Assembly: GCA_023846275.1 (NCBI GenBank) | Contig: JAIUJO010002491.1 | Coordinates: 27,734 to 91,733, forward strand | Length of the DNA stretch: 64,000 nt | Origin: Vanilla planifolia | Lineage: Eukaryota; Streptophyta; Magnoliopsida; Asparagales; Orchidaceae | Reading direction: 5' to 3' | Shown here: positions 53,676 through 64,000 of the stretch, one piece after another | Numbering within the stretch: position 1 is the first letter of the stretch | Layout: each line of letters starts with the position of its first letter | Program-made: the position numbers and the translations under genes | The notes under the pieces: model-generated | Told to the model about the DNA's origin: nothing | The model's database searches: none | The model's input: only the letters and a program-made list of their open reading frames with translations

Positions 53676-54470
53676 TTACGAAAAGGGTGCTACATTTCTA
53701 GAGATGCTAGGACAAAACATGTGATAAAACCTCTGAAGGCCTAAAAAGGTTATGAATTTCCAATATATTAATGCAATGTATCCAATTTTTAATAGCATGG
53801 ACCTTGCAAGAACTATTGCATCTCTTGTGGCACAAAAAATGTGAGCTTCAAAGCCAACAAATTTGAACAAAAAGGATGATTTTGAAAATTTTGCATATAG
53901 TAACTTCCTTTTAAGAAACTCAAAAACAATATTGAGATGCTTAGCATGTAGCTCCTTGCTTTTATAGTACACTTAAATGTCATCAACAAATGTAATGAAA
54001 ACTAATGTAAGTTGGACTGAAAAGCATGACAAAATAGGACCACAAAAATCGTCGGTGTGTTGAATATGTCGAAATGCAAAACTGTAACTCGAAATGTCTA
54101 AGTCAAGTCTTGAAAGTTTTATTTGGGATGTCCTCCTCCCTAATTCTTATTTGATGAAACCCACATTAAAGGTTAATGTTTAAAAGGAATCATACACCCT
54201 ATTATTGATTACATAAATCATCTATGTATGATAATGGATATTAATTTGTAATAGTCACCTTTTTAAGTTCTTGGTAGTATGCTTAAACCCCAATTCCTCT
54301 TTCAAAAGGAGGGAATGGAAACTCTTTTTGGTGAAGAACTAGTGTAAAAATCTCTTACTAACCACATTGTACAATGGGACCTCAAACTCTTGAAGTTCAT
54401 TTAGAGCCTTGCAATCTGATGCCTTTGTAATAAGAGTGGCTCCATTCATCAACTTAATAGAAAACTCTAA
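53676..54470 (-). pseudogene. Gypsy reverse transcriptase remnant
   Basis: The best-preserved part of the element. Minus-strand motifs in order: DFYTSSSP (family FIRPSSSP), ELKKVTITN, YPLSYIDDL (family YPLPRIDDL), GFHQIRIREEDIP (54162-54124), FVDDI (53990-53976; the catalytic Y/FxDD box, intact), then a 98-residue open frame (53972-53676) with ELHAKHLNIV, LYAKFSKS and ITFLGL..FYHMF. The frame shifts repeatedly and has several stops. The usual stretch between the MPFGL region and FVDDI is shortened. The enzyme in life copies element RNA into DNA; this copy cannot. Confidence 0.93.
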
Positions 54471-54699
54471 TAGTCTTACTAGTGGTAAACCAAGAAAATC
54501 TTATAGAAAATGCTGGGATAATACCTCACTAGAATGGTATTCTATGGCATTTGTGTCATAAGTAAGGAATCAAATATGAATTCCAAAAAACCCATGTAGC
54601 ATTTATAAATTAAAGATAAATTGCAAACTGTTGGTAATATCATAATGTAGTAGTTAACTAAAAATTATAAAAGGTCAACTAAATTTGTCATCTGTATGT

Positions 54700-54800
54700 G
54701 CACCTTTGTCTCCTAACAATTGATCACCATACTATGTTGGGTCTTCAATTCCATGCCTAACATGACTCTAAATTCGATAAGAACAATTAAATATGTTCAT
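54700..54800 (-). pseudogene. Gypsy protease-to-RT linker motif
   Basis: The minus strand encodes LGMELKTQHSMVINC (54760-54716), which matches the family pattern ILGMDWL....VIDC found just after the aspartic protease active site. The protease DSG-type active-site motif upstream is not recognisable. A DFLGLPLV-like stretch near 54500, before RT, corresponds to the family's DLPGLPP. Confidence 0.8.
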
Positions 54801-55084
54801 CTAAAAATGATAGAGAATAGCATGATTACCTCTGAATAAAAGACTAGATAGAATTTCCATAAGGGGCAACCTCACCATCAAAGGAAAATGTAATTGGCCT
54901 TTATCACCTCTAACTCTCACTTATGTAATTTCATACATAAATGAATAAAAGAATATGAGTAATGACATTGATGAATCCATATCCTATTATTAAGTGAGTG
55001 AATATATTAGTGGCTAGCCTCCTTTTGTGGCTCGTGTCTCACCAATTCCCCAAATCATTCCTTGACCCTTTAAAAAATCTACTT

Positions 55085-55172
55085 TCTTTTGATTAGGTTT
55101 CAAAAGACAAAAATAGACATTCTCTTAATATGTATTAGCACCATTGTGCATCCTATCACATTATCAACATTT
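55085..55172 (-). pseudogene. Gag zinc-knuckle remnant
   Basis: The minus strand reads K-C-stop-stop-C-D-R-M-H-N-G-A then, about ten codons on, F-C-x3-K-P, in one frame. This fits the double zinc-knuckle of plant chromovirus gag (CxxCGRxHxGxC ... CFxCGKxGH) with two stops and lost ligands. Position upstream of pol agrees. The capsid part of gag further upstream is not clearly readable; a KTFGGE stretch near 55430 may be its start. Confidence 0.65.
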
Positions 55173-55640
55173 TTGGGCCTTCCCAAGATGGATTGATTTC
55201 CAGTAACTAATTGGTTTAGTAAGAAAAGTGTAAACCTAAAAAATTCTTTTTGATTTCTTCTTTGTTTTTCTTTCATGGGACTTTCTAAATCTCTAATTTT
55301 TTCTATGAATCAAAACTTTTTGTTGTTTTTCTTTCTTCAAGTTGATCATCGATGTGATGCTTATCCTAGTATATTGGCATTTTTGGTTCCTTCTTCTAAA
55401 AAAATCTAGAAAATCTATTCACCACCAAATGTTTTCAAAGTGATGGTCTATATGTACATCAAAGAAGAAAATATAATGATGTTATTCAAATTTCACATAA
55501 ACATATCCATATTGTTACACCTATAAAAGTTACAACAAAAGTATATTATTTTCATTTTATTATATCAATTAAATGCTTGTAAAACTCAAGCAAAAAATTT
55601 AGACTATTGCTAGTTTTGTGTCATTAGAGTCATGCAATAT

Positions 55641-55730
55641 GAAAGTGGAATTGTATGATATAATGATTTAAGAATCAAGTATAAAGTCTTGACTAACAAA
55701 TTAGACATCATGATTTTATTCAAATGTATA
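55641..55730 (+). repeat. Short satellite fragment between two insertions
   Basis: 'ggaattgtatgatataatga', 'aatcaagtataaagtcttga' and 'ctaacaaattagacatcatg' match the monomer blocks 'gttgcattctaagatactaa', 'gatcaagtgtaacatcc' and 'atcaaatcaggta' in order and orientation. This suggests the gypsy relic ends near 55640, and that the next non-satellite island is a separate event. Confidence 0.6.
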
Positions 55731-55739
55731 GTAGAATCT

Positions 55740-56135
55740 TACAAAAATAGCACTTGGGATGCAAGTGTGAAAACGCTAAAATAGTAAATCATTTTTGTAA
55801 AAGTACAACATGGTTAACATTTAAGTATAATAGTTGTGTGATCATTAACTTTGGTTGCATTTGGTAGTGAATTGAAATTATAAAGCTTGTCCAACATACA
55901 TAAGGTGATGTGATTTACTATAAAAATATGAAGTTGTGAATAGGAACAAAACATGCTAGTAATCACATTAGGCTTATTACAATTGGGTACATGGGCATTA
56001 GAATCAAATGTGGAGAGTTCATTCAAATAAAACTTGATGGTACAGCTACCAGGGACATCGATCATATAAGTATGATTATAAGAGAAGGAAAAAGTACCAT
56101 GTTTGGAGAGTAGCATTGGGTAGCTTTGAGGATTG
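55740..56135. other. Second unidentified island
   Basis: About 400 bp that does not match the satellite and is somewhat richer in G+C. The minus strand is open for roughly 105 codons across it, as part of a 153-codon frame (56275-55814) whose first third lies in ordinary satellite. The frame includes SYPMLLSKHGTFSFSYNHTY and DVPGSCTIKFYLNEL. I recognise no family. It could be a captured gene fragment, part of another transposable element, or a chance opening. The satellite resumes sharply at 'aattgccaaagtaaatac' (about 56137). Confidence 0.55.
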
Positions 56136-57670
56136 TACAACACAAATTGCCAAAGTAAATACGGATAATAATGATAAATTGTTGTTTTAATGTTAAGTAA
56201 ATATATATTAAAGTTGAGAAAAGGCAAATAGAAGAAATATAATAAAATTAAATCAAAATGTTGTAAAGTCCACATGAGAAAAAATAACGTATCTTAACAA
56301 GTGTAAATAAGATTATTTACTTGGATAGATGTTGTTGAGACAAGGTAAATGACTATAAATTTCTTTAAATTCGACACTCTTTGGAATTATTTTAAATTAC
56401 AAATAAAATAGATATAAAAAATAAAAAATATTTTTTAATATTAAGAATATCTTTATTAAAGCTTAAAAAGATAAATTTAACAAATGTAATATAAAAAAAT
56501 TAAAGCAATGTAAATGTTATATACCAGGAGACTTAAAGTTATATAAACCAAATCAAAGAAAAAAATTTGAAGAAATGAGTTAAATTATACAACATAAAGT
56601 TGCATGCAAAGATACTAAAGTTGTTGCCTTTATGGTCAAATATGGCACAAATTGAAATGACTTATGAACCATGCCAAAATCATGGAAAAAAATATTTAAA
56701 AAAATTAAAAAAAATGAATATTTAACTAGATACTAGTCATCAAGACACGTTTAACCAATTTTGTTTTTTTGTCTCAAATTGACCTCAATTGTAATACTAT
56801 GAATTACAAAAAAAATGAGGATAAAAAATAATATATAAATGTTGAAATATTAAGTAAATACAAATTAAGGTTCAAATGTGATAAACTAAAGCAATGTAAT
56901 ATTAGTAAATAAAAGTAAAAAAAGTTCACATAAGTTGAGATTTATAGCTACATAATTATTTGATAATTGAAAGAAAAATATTTGGAAAAATGAGATAAAT
57001 TATGCAAGAAAGTTGCATTATGAGATACAAAAGGGGTCGAGTGCAACCTTTTTTAGATTTGGTATGCATCAAAATTTCTCGTAAAGCATACCAAAAAAAT
57101 AGAAATTATGTTATTTTAAAATATAAAGAAGTTTATTCAATTGGATGGAGGTCATAGAGTTAAGTTAATAATGTTTATTTCATCCTAATGGGGCCTTGTT
57201 TGAAATTAGCACAAGGAAAAAAGTAAATATTTAGAAGTAGTTATAAATTATCATTCTAATAATAAATAAACATTTATTAAAATTAAAATGAGATAAATTG
57301 GAGGAATGTAATAGACTACATCAAAGCGATATAAAGGCCACACTATGAGAGATTTAATATTAGTAATATTACAAAATCAAAGTGACAAATTTGAAAAAAA
57401 TGAGACAAATATATTGAAAAAAATTTATTGTAGGATACCACTAATATCTCAGCAATATTGTTTATTGTCAAATCAATCATAAATTAAAATATCACTAAAG
57501 CATGCCAAATTCATAAACAATTAAAAATAAATATCGAAATTGATAGAGATAGTCTAGAGGAGTGCAACTATTCTTATTTCATCTCAATGAATCATTTCTT
57601 AGATTTATGGGAATTACCAAACAATATAGTCAAAAAGTATTAAATTATTTTTTAAATATTTAGTGTATAT

Positions 57671-57693
57671 CAATATATATATATGTATATATT
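57671..57693. repeat. TA microsatellite within a monomer
   Basis: Short TATATA expansion with one TG interruption, at the monomer position that normally reads 'aaatatatattaaagct'. This is one of several places where the same A+T core has expanded. Confidence 0.85.
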
Positions 57694-57970
57694 AGAGTTG
57701 AATTGAGATTAGTTGAAGCAATGTAAGTCAATTAAATAAAAAACTTTTAGAGGTTACATAAGATTTGTTTTAGAGTTATAAGAGATTTCATGTAACATAG
57801 TAATATCACCAAATTAAAGTGAAGCATTTGAAGAAATGGGATAAATTATATGAAAAATTACTTTATACAACAGTCAAGTAATGTTTGTTTTGCCAAGACG
57901 AGACCACTTGGAATTACCAAAAATTATTTAATAAAATAACAACAAATATTAATAAATTATTTTTTTAATA

Positions 57971-58013
57971 TTATATATATATTTGTCTGTTTGTGTGTGT
58001 CTGTGTGTGTGTG
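57971..58013. repeat. Compound TA/TG microsatellite
   Basis: A TATATA run followed by TTTGTC/TGTGTG repeats up to 58013, then normal monomer text ('aaaaataaaataaattgatg'). It is at the same monomer position as the microsatellite about 300 bp upstream. TG runs are otherwise rare in the array. Confidence 0.9.
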
Positions 58014-61000
58014 TAAAAATAAAATAAATTGATGAAATATAATATAACCAAATCAAACCATTGCAAAGGTCATATCAAATAAGTTTGTGTTATATAATAA
58101 TCTAACAAAATTTTTGCAAGATATTTAAAGAAATATATTAATTTTGTTGGACAGTTGAATACCAAAATATTAAGGAGATATGTTGTAGCCTTTTTATCAC
58201 TAAATCATGTACAATTAAAAAAAAATTGTAAAGCATGCCAAAAGTATAAAAAATGAATATTTAAATGTATGGAGCTTATTAAGTTGAGTCTACTGACATC
58301 TGTTTCATCTTAATCAAACTTGATTTGGAACTACTATGAATTTCTAACGAAAAGAAGCAAAAATAATAGTAACTTTTTATTTTAATATTAAGTAAATAAA
58401 TGTTAATGTTGAAATGAGCAAAATTGAAGCAATGTAACACAAAAAATCAAAGCAATGTATAAGTCAAATGATATAAGGTTTAGATTAGAGTGTGGTATAA
58501 CCAAATTAAAGTAATAAATTTTTGGTACTCAAATAAATTATACAAGAAAGTTGCATTCCAAGATATTAAGAAGCTCACATGTAATACACCTTATAAACAA
58601 ATCTAGTAAAACTCAAAATAACATGAAAGCATGCAACTACCCTATAAAAATAAAATATTTAAAAATTTAAATATTATTATAAAACAAGAAAGAGCTCATC
58701 AAGATGAGTCAAAAGATGCTTATATCATCTTGATCAGAGGTTATTTCGAATTACTATAAATTATTAAAGTAAATCAACAATAATAATAAATTATTATTTC
58801 AATATTTTATAAATATATGATGAAGCTCATATAAAATAAAATAAAGAAATCTAATAAAACTATATTAAAGTGATTTAAACATAACATTCATGAATAATCA
58901 AATTTTTATATTATTACAAGATAACAAAAGCTAAACATTTTAACAAATGGTTAAAATATATTATGGAGTTTCATTCGTAGACATTAAGATAATCAAATAT
59001 AACATCCTTGATCATGAAATCAAGTATCAATCAAAATATCTCAAAAGGCATAAAAAATTAAAAACTAAATTTCTAAAAATATACAAATTAGTATTTAATT
59101 TGTTTGACCTCATCAAGGTAATTTTAATGAAATTTATTTTATTTTTATTATATCTCATTTGGTTAGAGCTCATTAAAATAAGTACAATGATGTCTATTTT
59201 TTTGCAACAAAAAATGTTTGGAATTACCATGAGTTTTCTAAATAAATAAACATAAATAACAATAAATTAATATTTTTAATATAGGAAATCATATATTAAG
59301 TAAAAATGAGATGAAATTAAAGCTTTATAATAAAACCAAATTATAGCGGCATAATGCTTGCACTTGAGGAGAATGAGAGTTTCATAATAATACAACAATA
59401 TTAATGCAAATCATTTCTAGAAATATGGCAAACTACATGGCATTCCAAGATACCAAGAAGTTTAAGTGTAACATCCTCAACTATCTAATAATACACAAAT
59501 TAAAATGCCTCTTAAAACATGCTAAAAACATGGAAAAAAAAGTATGTAAAATTTTAAATTAAATATTTAATTTGATAGCACTCATCAAGATGAGTCCAAC
59601 CACGTTTGTTTTGTCTCGATCAGAACTCATTTTTTTTATTATTGATTAACGAATTTTATAAATGAAAAAACAATAAATTATTATTTAAAATTATAAAAAC
59701 TAATGTTAATGAAAAAATAAATAAATTAAAATGATATAATATAACATAATCATTGACACATAAAATTCAAATATGAGAACACAAGGACATCAAAGAGAAT
59801 TGCTTAAGAAAGTTAGATAAAGTTTTGGGAAGGCTTTTGTCTAAGATACGAAGTAGATCAAGAATAATATTTTTAATCATGAAATCAAGTATGAATCCAA
59901 ATGTCCAAATCTTTATAAAATTAATTATAAAGAATATAAAAATAATTATCTAATTGGGTAATGCTAGTCAAGATCACTTAAACAAAATTTGAATCATTTC
60001 ACTCAAGCCTTGCATATAGTTATTTGAAAAACATAAAAAGAAAATTTAACAAAGATGAAATAAGATAAATTTTTGCAATATAGTATAAAGAAATTGTAGT
60101 GATTTTAAGGTTAACTAGGAGGGGAGGTATGTTTCATAGTAATACATAAAAAGTAAAATGAAAGTTTTTTAGAAATGACACTAATTGCATGTGAAATTTT
60201 TAATCAAAGATACTAAGGACATTAAGTGTGATATTGTAAATTATTAAGTACGAATCAAGATGTCTAATAAAGCATGCAAAAATACTAAAATAATATTTAA
60301 AAATTTTAAAATAATATATAATGAGATAGAGCACATCTTGATATGTCCTAAAATATTTGTTTTGCCATCATCGGACCTTGTTCTTAAAGACTACAAATTA
60401 CGAAACTAACTAAGAAAAACTAATATTGAACTATTATACTAATTTTAAGAAAAACTATATTAAAGCTAAATTCAGATAAATTATAAACCGATAATAGAGC
60501 AAAATTATACTAATTTAAGTATGATTTTAAGGAAATTTTCAAGTTACATAATAATATCACAAAATAAAAAAAAATTAAAGAAATGAGATAACTTGTTATG
60601 AAAATTTCATTCCAAAATACTAAGGGGTTCAAGCATAACATCTTTAATCATCAAATAAGGAACAAATCCAATTATTTTACAAAGAATGTTAAAATCCTTA
60701 AAAAATTAAGATATTTAAGATAATAAAAATTAATATTTAATTAGTAGAGCTCATTTGGATGACTTTAATGACCTTTTTTCCATCAGAGCTTATCTAGAAT
60801 TTCTCCTAAACACAAAAATTAGAAGAGCCGAGTTAATAATTTTTTTTAAATATTAATAAAAGATATATTAAATCCTAATTTGATGAGTCAAAGTAATGTA
60901 ATATAACAAAATAAAAATGCTGCAATGGTTGTAAAGGAGAAGAATTAGAGTTTCATAATCATATAAAAAAATTAGACAAAAACATTTAAGAAAGAAGATA

Positions 61001-64000
61001 AATTGTTCAAGGAAGTTACATTCCAAGATAGTGAGGAGATTTAGTGTAGCATCCACAATTAATAAATTTGTTTGGGATAAAATATCTCATATAGAGTGAC
61101 AATACCATAGAAAATAAAAAATTAATTATATAAAAATGAAAATTAAATCACATAGATCTTGATAACACAAATCCATGACATTCATTTTATATTTACTAGA
61201 TTTGATTTCGAATTACTCAAAATTACTAAAGCTAATAATCATAAATAATAATATTATATTAATTAAATATTTAATTAATATATATTAAAAGTTAAATTAG
61301 ATAAATTGAAGAAATGCAATATGAAAAAATTTTAGGAATATATGGGTCACGCAACAAATGATTTAGAATTATAATGAAATATAAAAATCAAAACAAAAAA
61401 TTGAAAAAAAAGATGGAAATTATGTTTGAAAGTTGCATTCCAAAATACTAATGGGATCAAGTGTAATAGTCTTAACCAACAAATCATGTATGTATTGAAA
61501 TACCATGTAAAGCAACCCAACACCTCAAAGAAAAATTGTATAAAAATATGAAAATATTATTTAACTAGATAAAGCTCTTCAACAAAACATAAATGACATT
61601 TGTTTCATCTCATCTTAAACTTTATTGTAATAACTTTAAACCATTATAGTAAAAAAGCATAAATAATAACAAGATGTAAAGGTCATTAGTGTGGAGGTTT
61701 TGAGTTACAATGTATTATAACCAAATCAAACCAAAAACCTACAAGAAATAAGATGAATTGACTGAAAAAGTTAATTCGATGACATTAAAGAGATGAAGTG
61801 CAATATTCTTTATCATCAAATAATGTATATATTAAGCCATCCTAAAAAGCATGTTAAAACCATTTTAAATAAAATATTTAAAATTATAAAAATAAATATT
61901 TATTTTGATGGAGCTCACCTAGACTAGTCCTTTGATTCTTGTTTTATACTTATTGAATCTCATTTGGAATTATTATGAAATACCAAAAAAAATAAATAAT
62001 GATAAATTATTAACATTAAATTACTAAAAATATATTAAAAAAAAAGAGATAAATTAAAATAATATAACTTATCTAAATAAAAGTGATATAAAGGCAACAT
62101 GAGAGAAGATAAATTATGCACTAAAACTACATTGCTAAAAATATAGACAATGATAATAACACCATCGATCATCAAATCAAGCACAAGACTAAATGACTCA
62201 TAAAACATGACAAAATTAAAAAAAAATATTAAAATTTTTTTTGGAAAAGAATATATTTTTTGATCGAACTCATAAAAACTAGTCCAATGACATATGTTTT
62301 CTTCCCATTTACCTCAATCAGAATTACTAGAAATTACCAAAATAAATAATATTAAATTATTATTAAAGTAATAAGCAAACATATATTAAATCTAAAATAA
62401 GTTAAATTGAAATAATACAATGTAACAAAACCAAAGGAGTGTAAATCATATTTAAAAAATAAAATGAAAGAAAAGGTTTCAAAAAAACTATTTTTATGGT
62501 AACCATTCATTGCTAAATATTAAGGACCATCAACATAACAATTCTGATTACCAGTCAGGTATTAATTTAAATGACTCATAAAATTTGACGAAACCCTATA
62601 GTAAAATATTAAAAAGATTAAAAAATTTAATTTGGCAGAATTTATTGAGAAAATTCTAGCAATGTTTATTTCATCAAAATAAGATTTCATAAAGAATTTT
62701 TGCTAACCAAAAAACTAAAAAAAGCATAAACATTAAAAAATAATTTAATATTTGAAAAATTTATTAAAATTGAAATGAAATAAATTAAAGTGAACTAATG
62801 TATTCAAGCCTAAGTGATGTGAATGTCACAAAAAAGGAGAATTAGAGTTTCATAGTAATATAAACAAATCAAAGAAAATTATTTGAAAAAAATAAGATAA
62901 ATTATCAAAAAAAGGTGAATTCCAAGTTACAAAGAGGATCAAGTGAAATATTAAAAATAAAAAATTTAGAAAAAAAGTTTGAAATATATTTAAAATAATG
63001 TTGAAATATTTAACAAAAACTTTAAAAAAAATTAAGAATAAATATTTAATTTAATAGAGCTCATTGCAATGTGTTCAATGATGCTTGTTTCCTCATAGCT
63101 TGATCTTGATTGGAATATCTATCAATTACTAAAATAAATAAGCACAAATGATAAAAAAAAATTATTTAATATTAAGGAAATATATGCTAAAGCTAAATTT
63201 AGATAAAATGGAACAATGTAGAATAACCAAATTAAAATAATTTAATTGTCAAATGAGAAGAGATTTAGTGATACTTACAAAATAACTGAATCAAGGGAAA
63301 GCAATTTTTGAGATAAAATAATTTTTTTGAGAAGGTTACATTAAATGAGTCTAAGGAAATCGAGTATACTACCATTCTTCACAAATTTGTTACAAATAAA
63401 AATAGCTCATTAAGAATGCAAAAGTTCTAGTAAATAATGTATTTAAAAATATAAAAAAAAATTTTAATTTCATAATGCACATTGAGATCTATCCAACAAT
63501 GTTTATTTCATCATGATCTTAAATCATTTTTAATAACTATGAACTACCAAACTAAATAAGCATAATAAGAATAAATTGTTATTTTAATACTAAGAAAATA
63601 TATATTAATGCTAAAGCAAGATAAATCGAAGTAGTGTAATATAACAAATCAAAGGATTTATGGTCACAATAAATGAGAATTTAAGATGCATCAAAATATA
63701 ACCAATTTGAGGCAAAACAATTAAGGAAATATGAGAAATTTAATGGAAAAGTCATATTCCAATATATTAAGGAGATCATGTATAACATCCTCGATCATCA
63801 AATTACGTACAAATAATAATGAATCAAAAAGCATGAAAACAGTAAAAATTATTTGTAAATAAAAATGAATTTTTAGTTTGAAAAGTTCATTAAGAAAGGT
63901 CAAATGACGTTGTTTATGACTGAATCGAACCTCATTTGGAATGTAACAGTTTATCTTAATGATTTGATGATCAAGAAGATTACAATTGATCTTTATGCCA

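Larger units (their letters stand above)
51770..55640 (-). mobile_element. Broken Ty3/gypsy retrotransposon, chromovirus-like
   Basis: Less A+T-rich block replacing the satellite. Read on the minus strand it holds, in gypsy order, a gag zinc-knuckle remnant (55085-55172), a protease-side LGM motif (54716-54760), reverse transcriptase (54470-53676), RNase H (about 53670-53380) and the integrase C-terminus (about 53130-52817). Integrase lying after RT/RNase H marks Ty3/gypsy and not Ty1/copia. The gag pattern C-x2-C-x-R-M-H-x-G and the DFLGLPLVR-like stretch before RT resemble plant Tekay/Del-type chromoviruses. It is dead: many stops, frameshifts and deletions. Clear LTRs and target-site duplications were not found. 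No chromodomain could be confirmed. Confidence 0.85.
56136..64000 (+). repeat. Diverged ~420-bp satellite array, segment 4
   Basis: Forward monomers to the end of the window. The diagnostic block recurs at 58272, 58692, then as a local 60-bp duplication (59105 and 59166), and near 59580, 60745, 61570, 61910 and 63059. Some monomers are well preserved (58692-59100). The array runs off the right edge, so its true length is unknown. No genes are supported. The two overlapping opposite-strand frames at 58947-59249 lie in ordinary monomer sequence and are rejected. Confidence 0.9.

Noticed and set aside
55814..56275. 153-codon minus-strand frame, the longest in the window, as a gene
   Set aside because: Its first third is ordinary satellite and no family is recognisable. 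Only the inner island is kept as a point of interest.
58947..59249. Overlapping frames on both strands as a gene pair
   Set aside because: Both lie in ordinary satellite monomers and are not conserved between monomers.
8172..64000. Regularly spaced repeats as a CRISPR array or bacterial repeat system
   Set aside because: The period is ~420 bp with whole-unit similarity, no short identical repeats with unique spacers, and the sequence is clearly plant-type eukaryotic.
8172..64000. Calling the satellite an active centromere
   Set aside because: Nothing in sequence alone shows CENH3 binding. The strong divergence argues against a currently homogenised centromeric repeat.

Overview
This window looks like nuclear heterochromatin from a flowering plant. 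It is very A+T-rich, holds no intact protein-coding gene, and is made almost entirely of decayed repeats. The plant assignment rests on two things: relics of an LTR retrotransposon whose pol and gag motifs match plant Ty3/gypsy chromoviruses, and 5S rRNA-derived segments that can be aligned with the plant 5S gene. No species can be named from the sequence alone. All open reading frames are short, and apart from reverse-transcriptase remnants they look like chance frames in A+T-rich repeats.

Layout. (1) 1-8170: about five units of a repeat with a basic period near 1.4 kb. Each unit carries a decayed 5S rRNA-like segment on the minus strand, an A+T-rich spacer, and a purine (GA)-rich block. One spacer is interrupted by a probable solo LTR of about 2.16 kb (3860-6018), bounded by TG...CA and a near-perfect 5-bp target duplication. 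(2) 8172-64000: a long head-to-tail array of a highly diverged satellite with a modal period of about 420 bp, on the order of 125 monomers. Monomers share a recognisable order of blocks but differ strongly from each other, so the array is old and no longer homogenised. Each monomer contains two dyad-symmetric blocks and an internal sub-repeat.

Interruptions of the satellite: a G+C-normal island of unknown origin (21041-21337); a 77-bp TA microsatellite (23044-23120); an internal inversion of about 1.5 kb whose left edge is a TA-rich tract (47421-48960); a second, 300-bp inverted monomer fragment (51465-51765); directly beside it, a broken minus-strand Ty3/gypsy element (51770-55640) with gag zinc-knuckle, protease-side, RT, RNase H and integrase C-terminal remnants; and a second unidentified island (55740-56135).

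No operons, regulated genes or working pathway are visible. The biology here is repeat evolution: 5S-derived repeats, satellite amplification and decay, inversion, deletion subfamilies, retroelement insertion, and apparent loss of CpG sites typical of methylated DNA.
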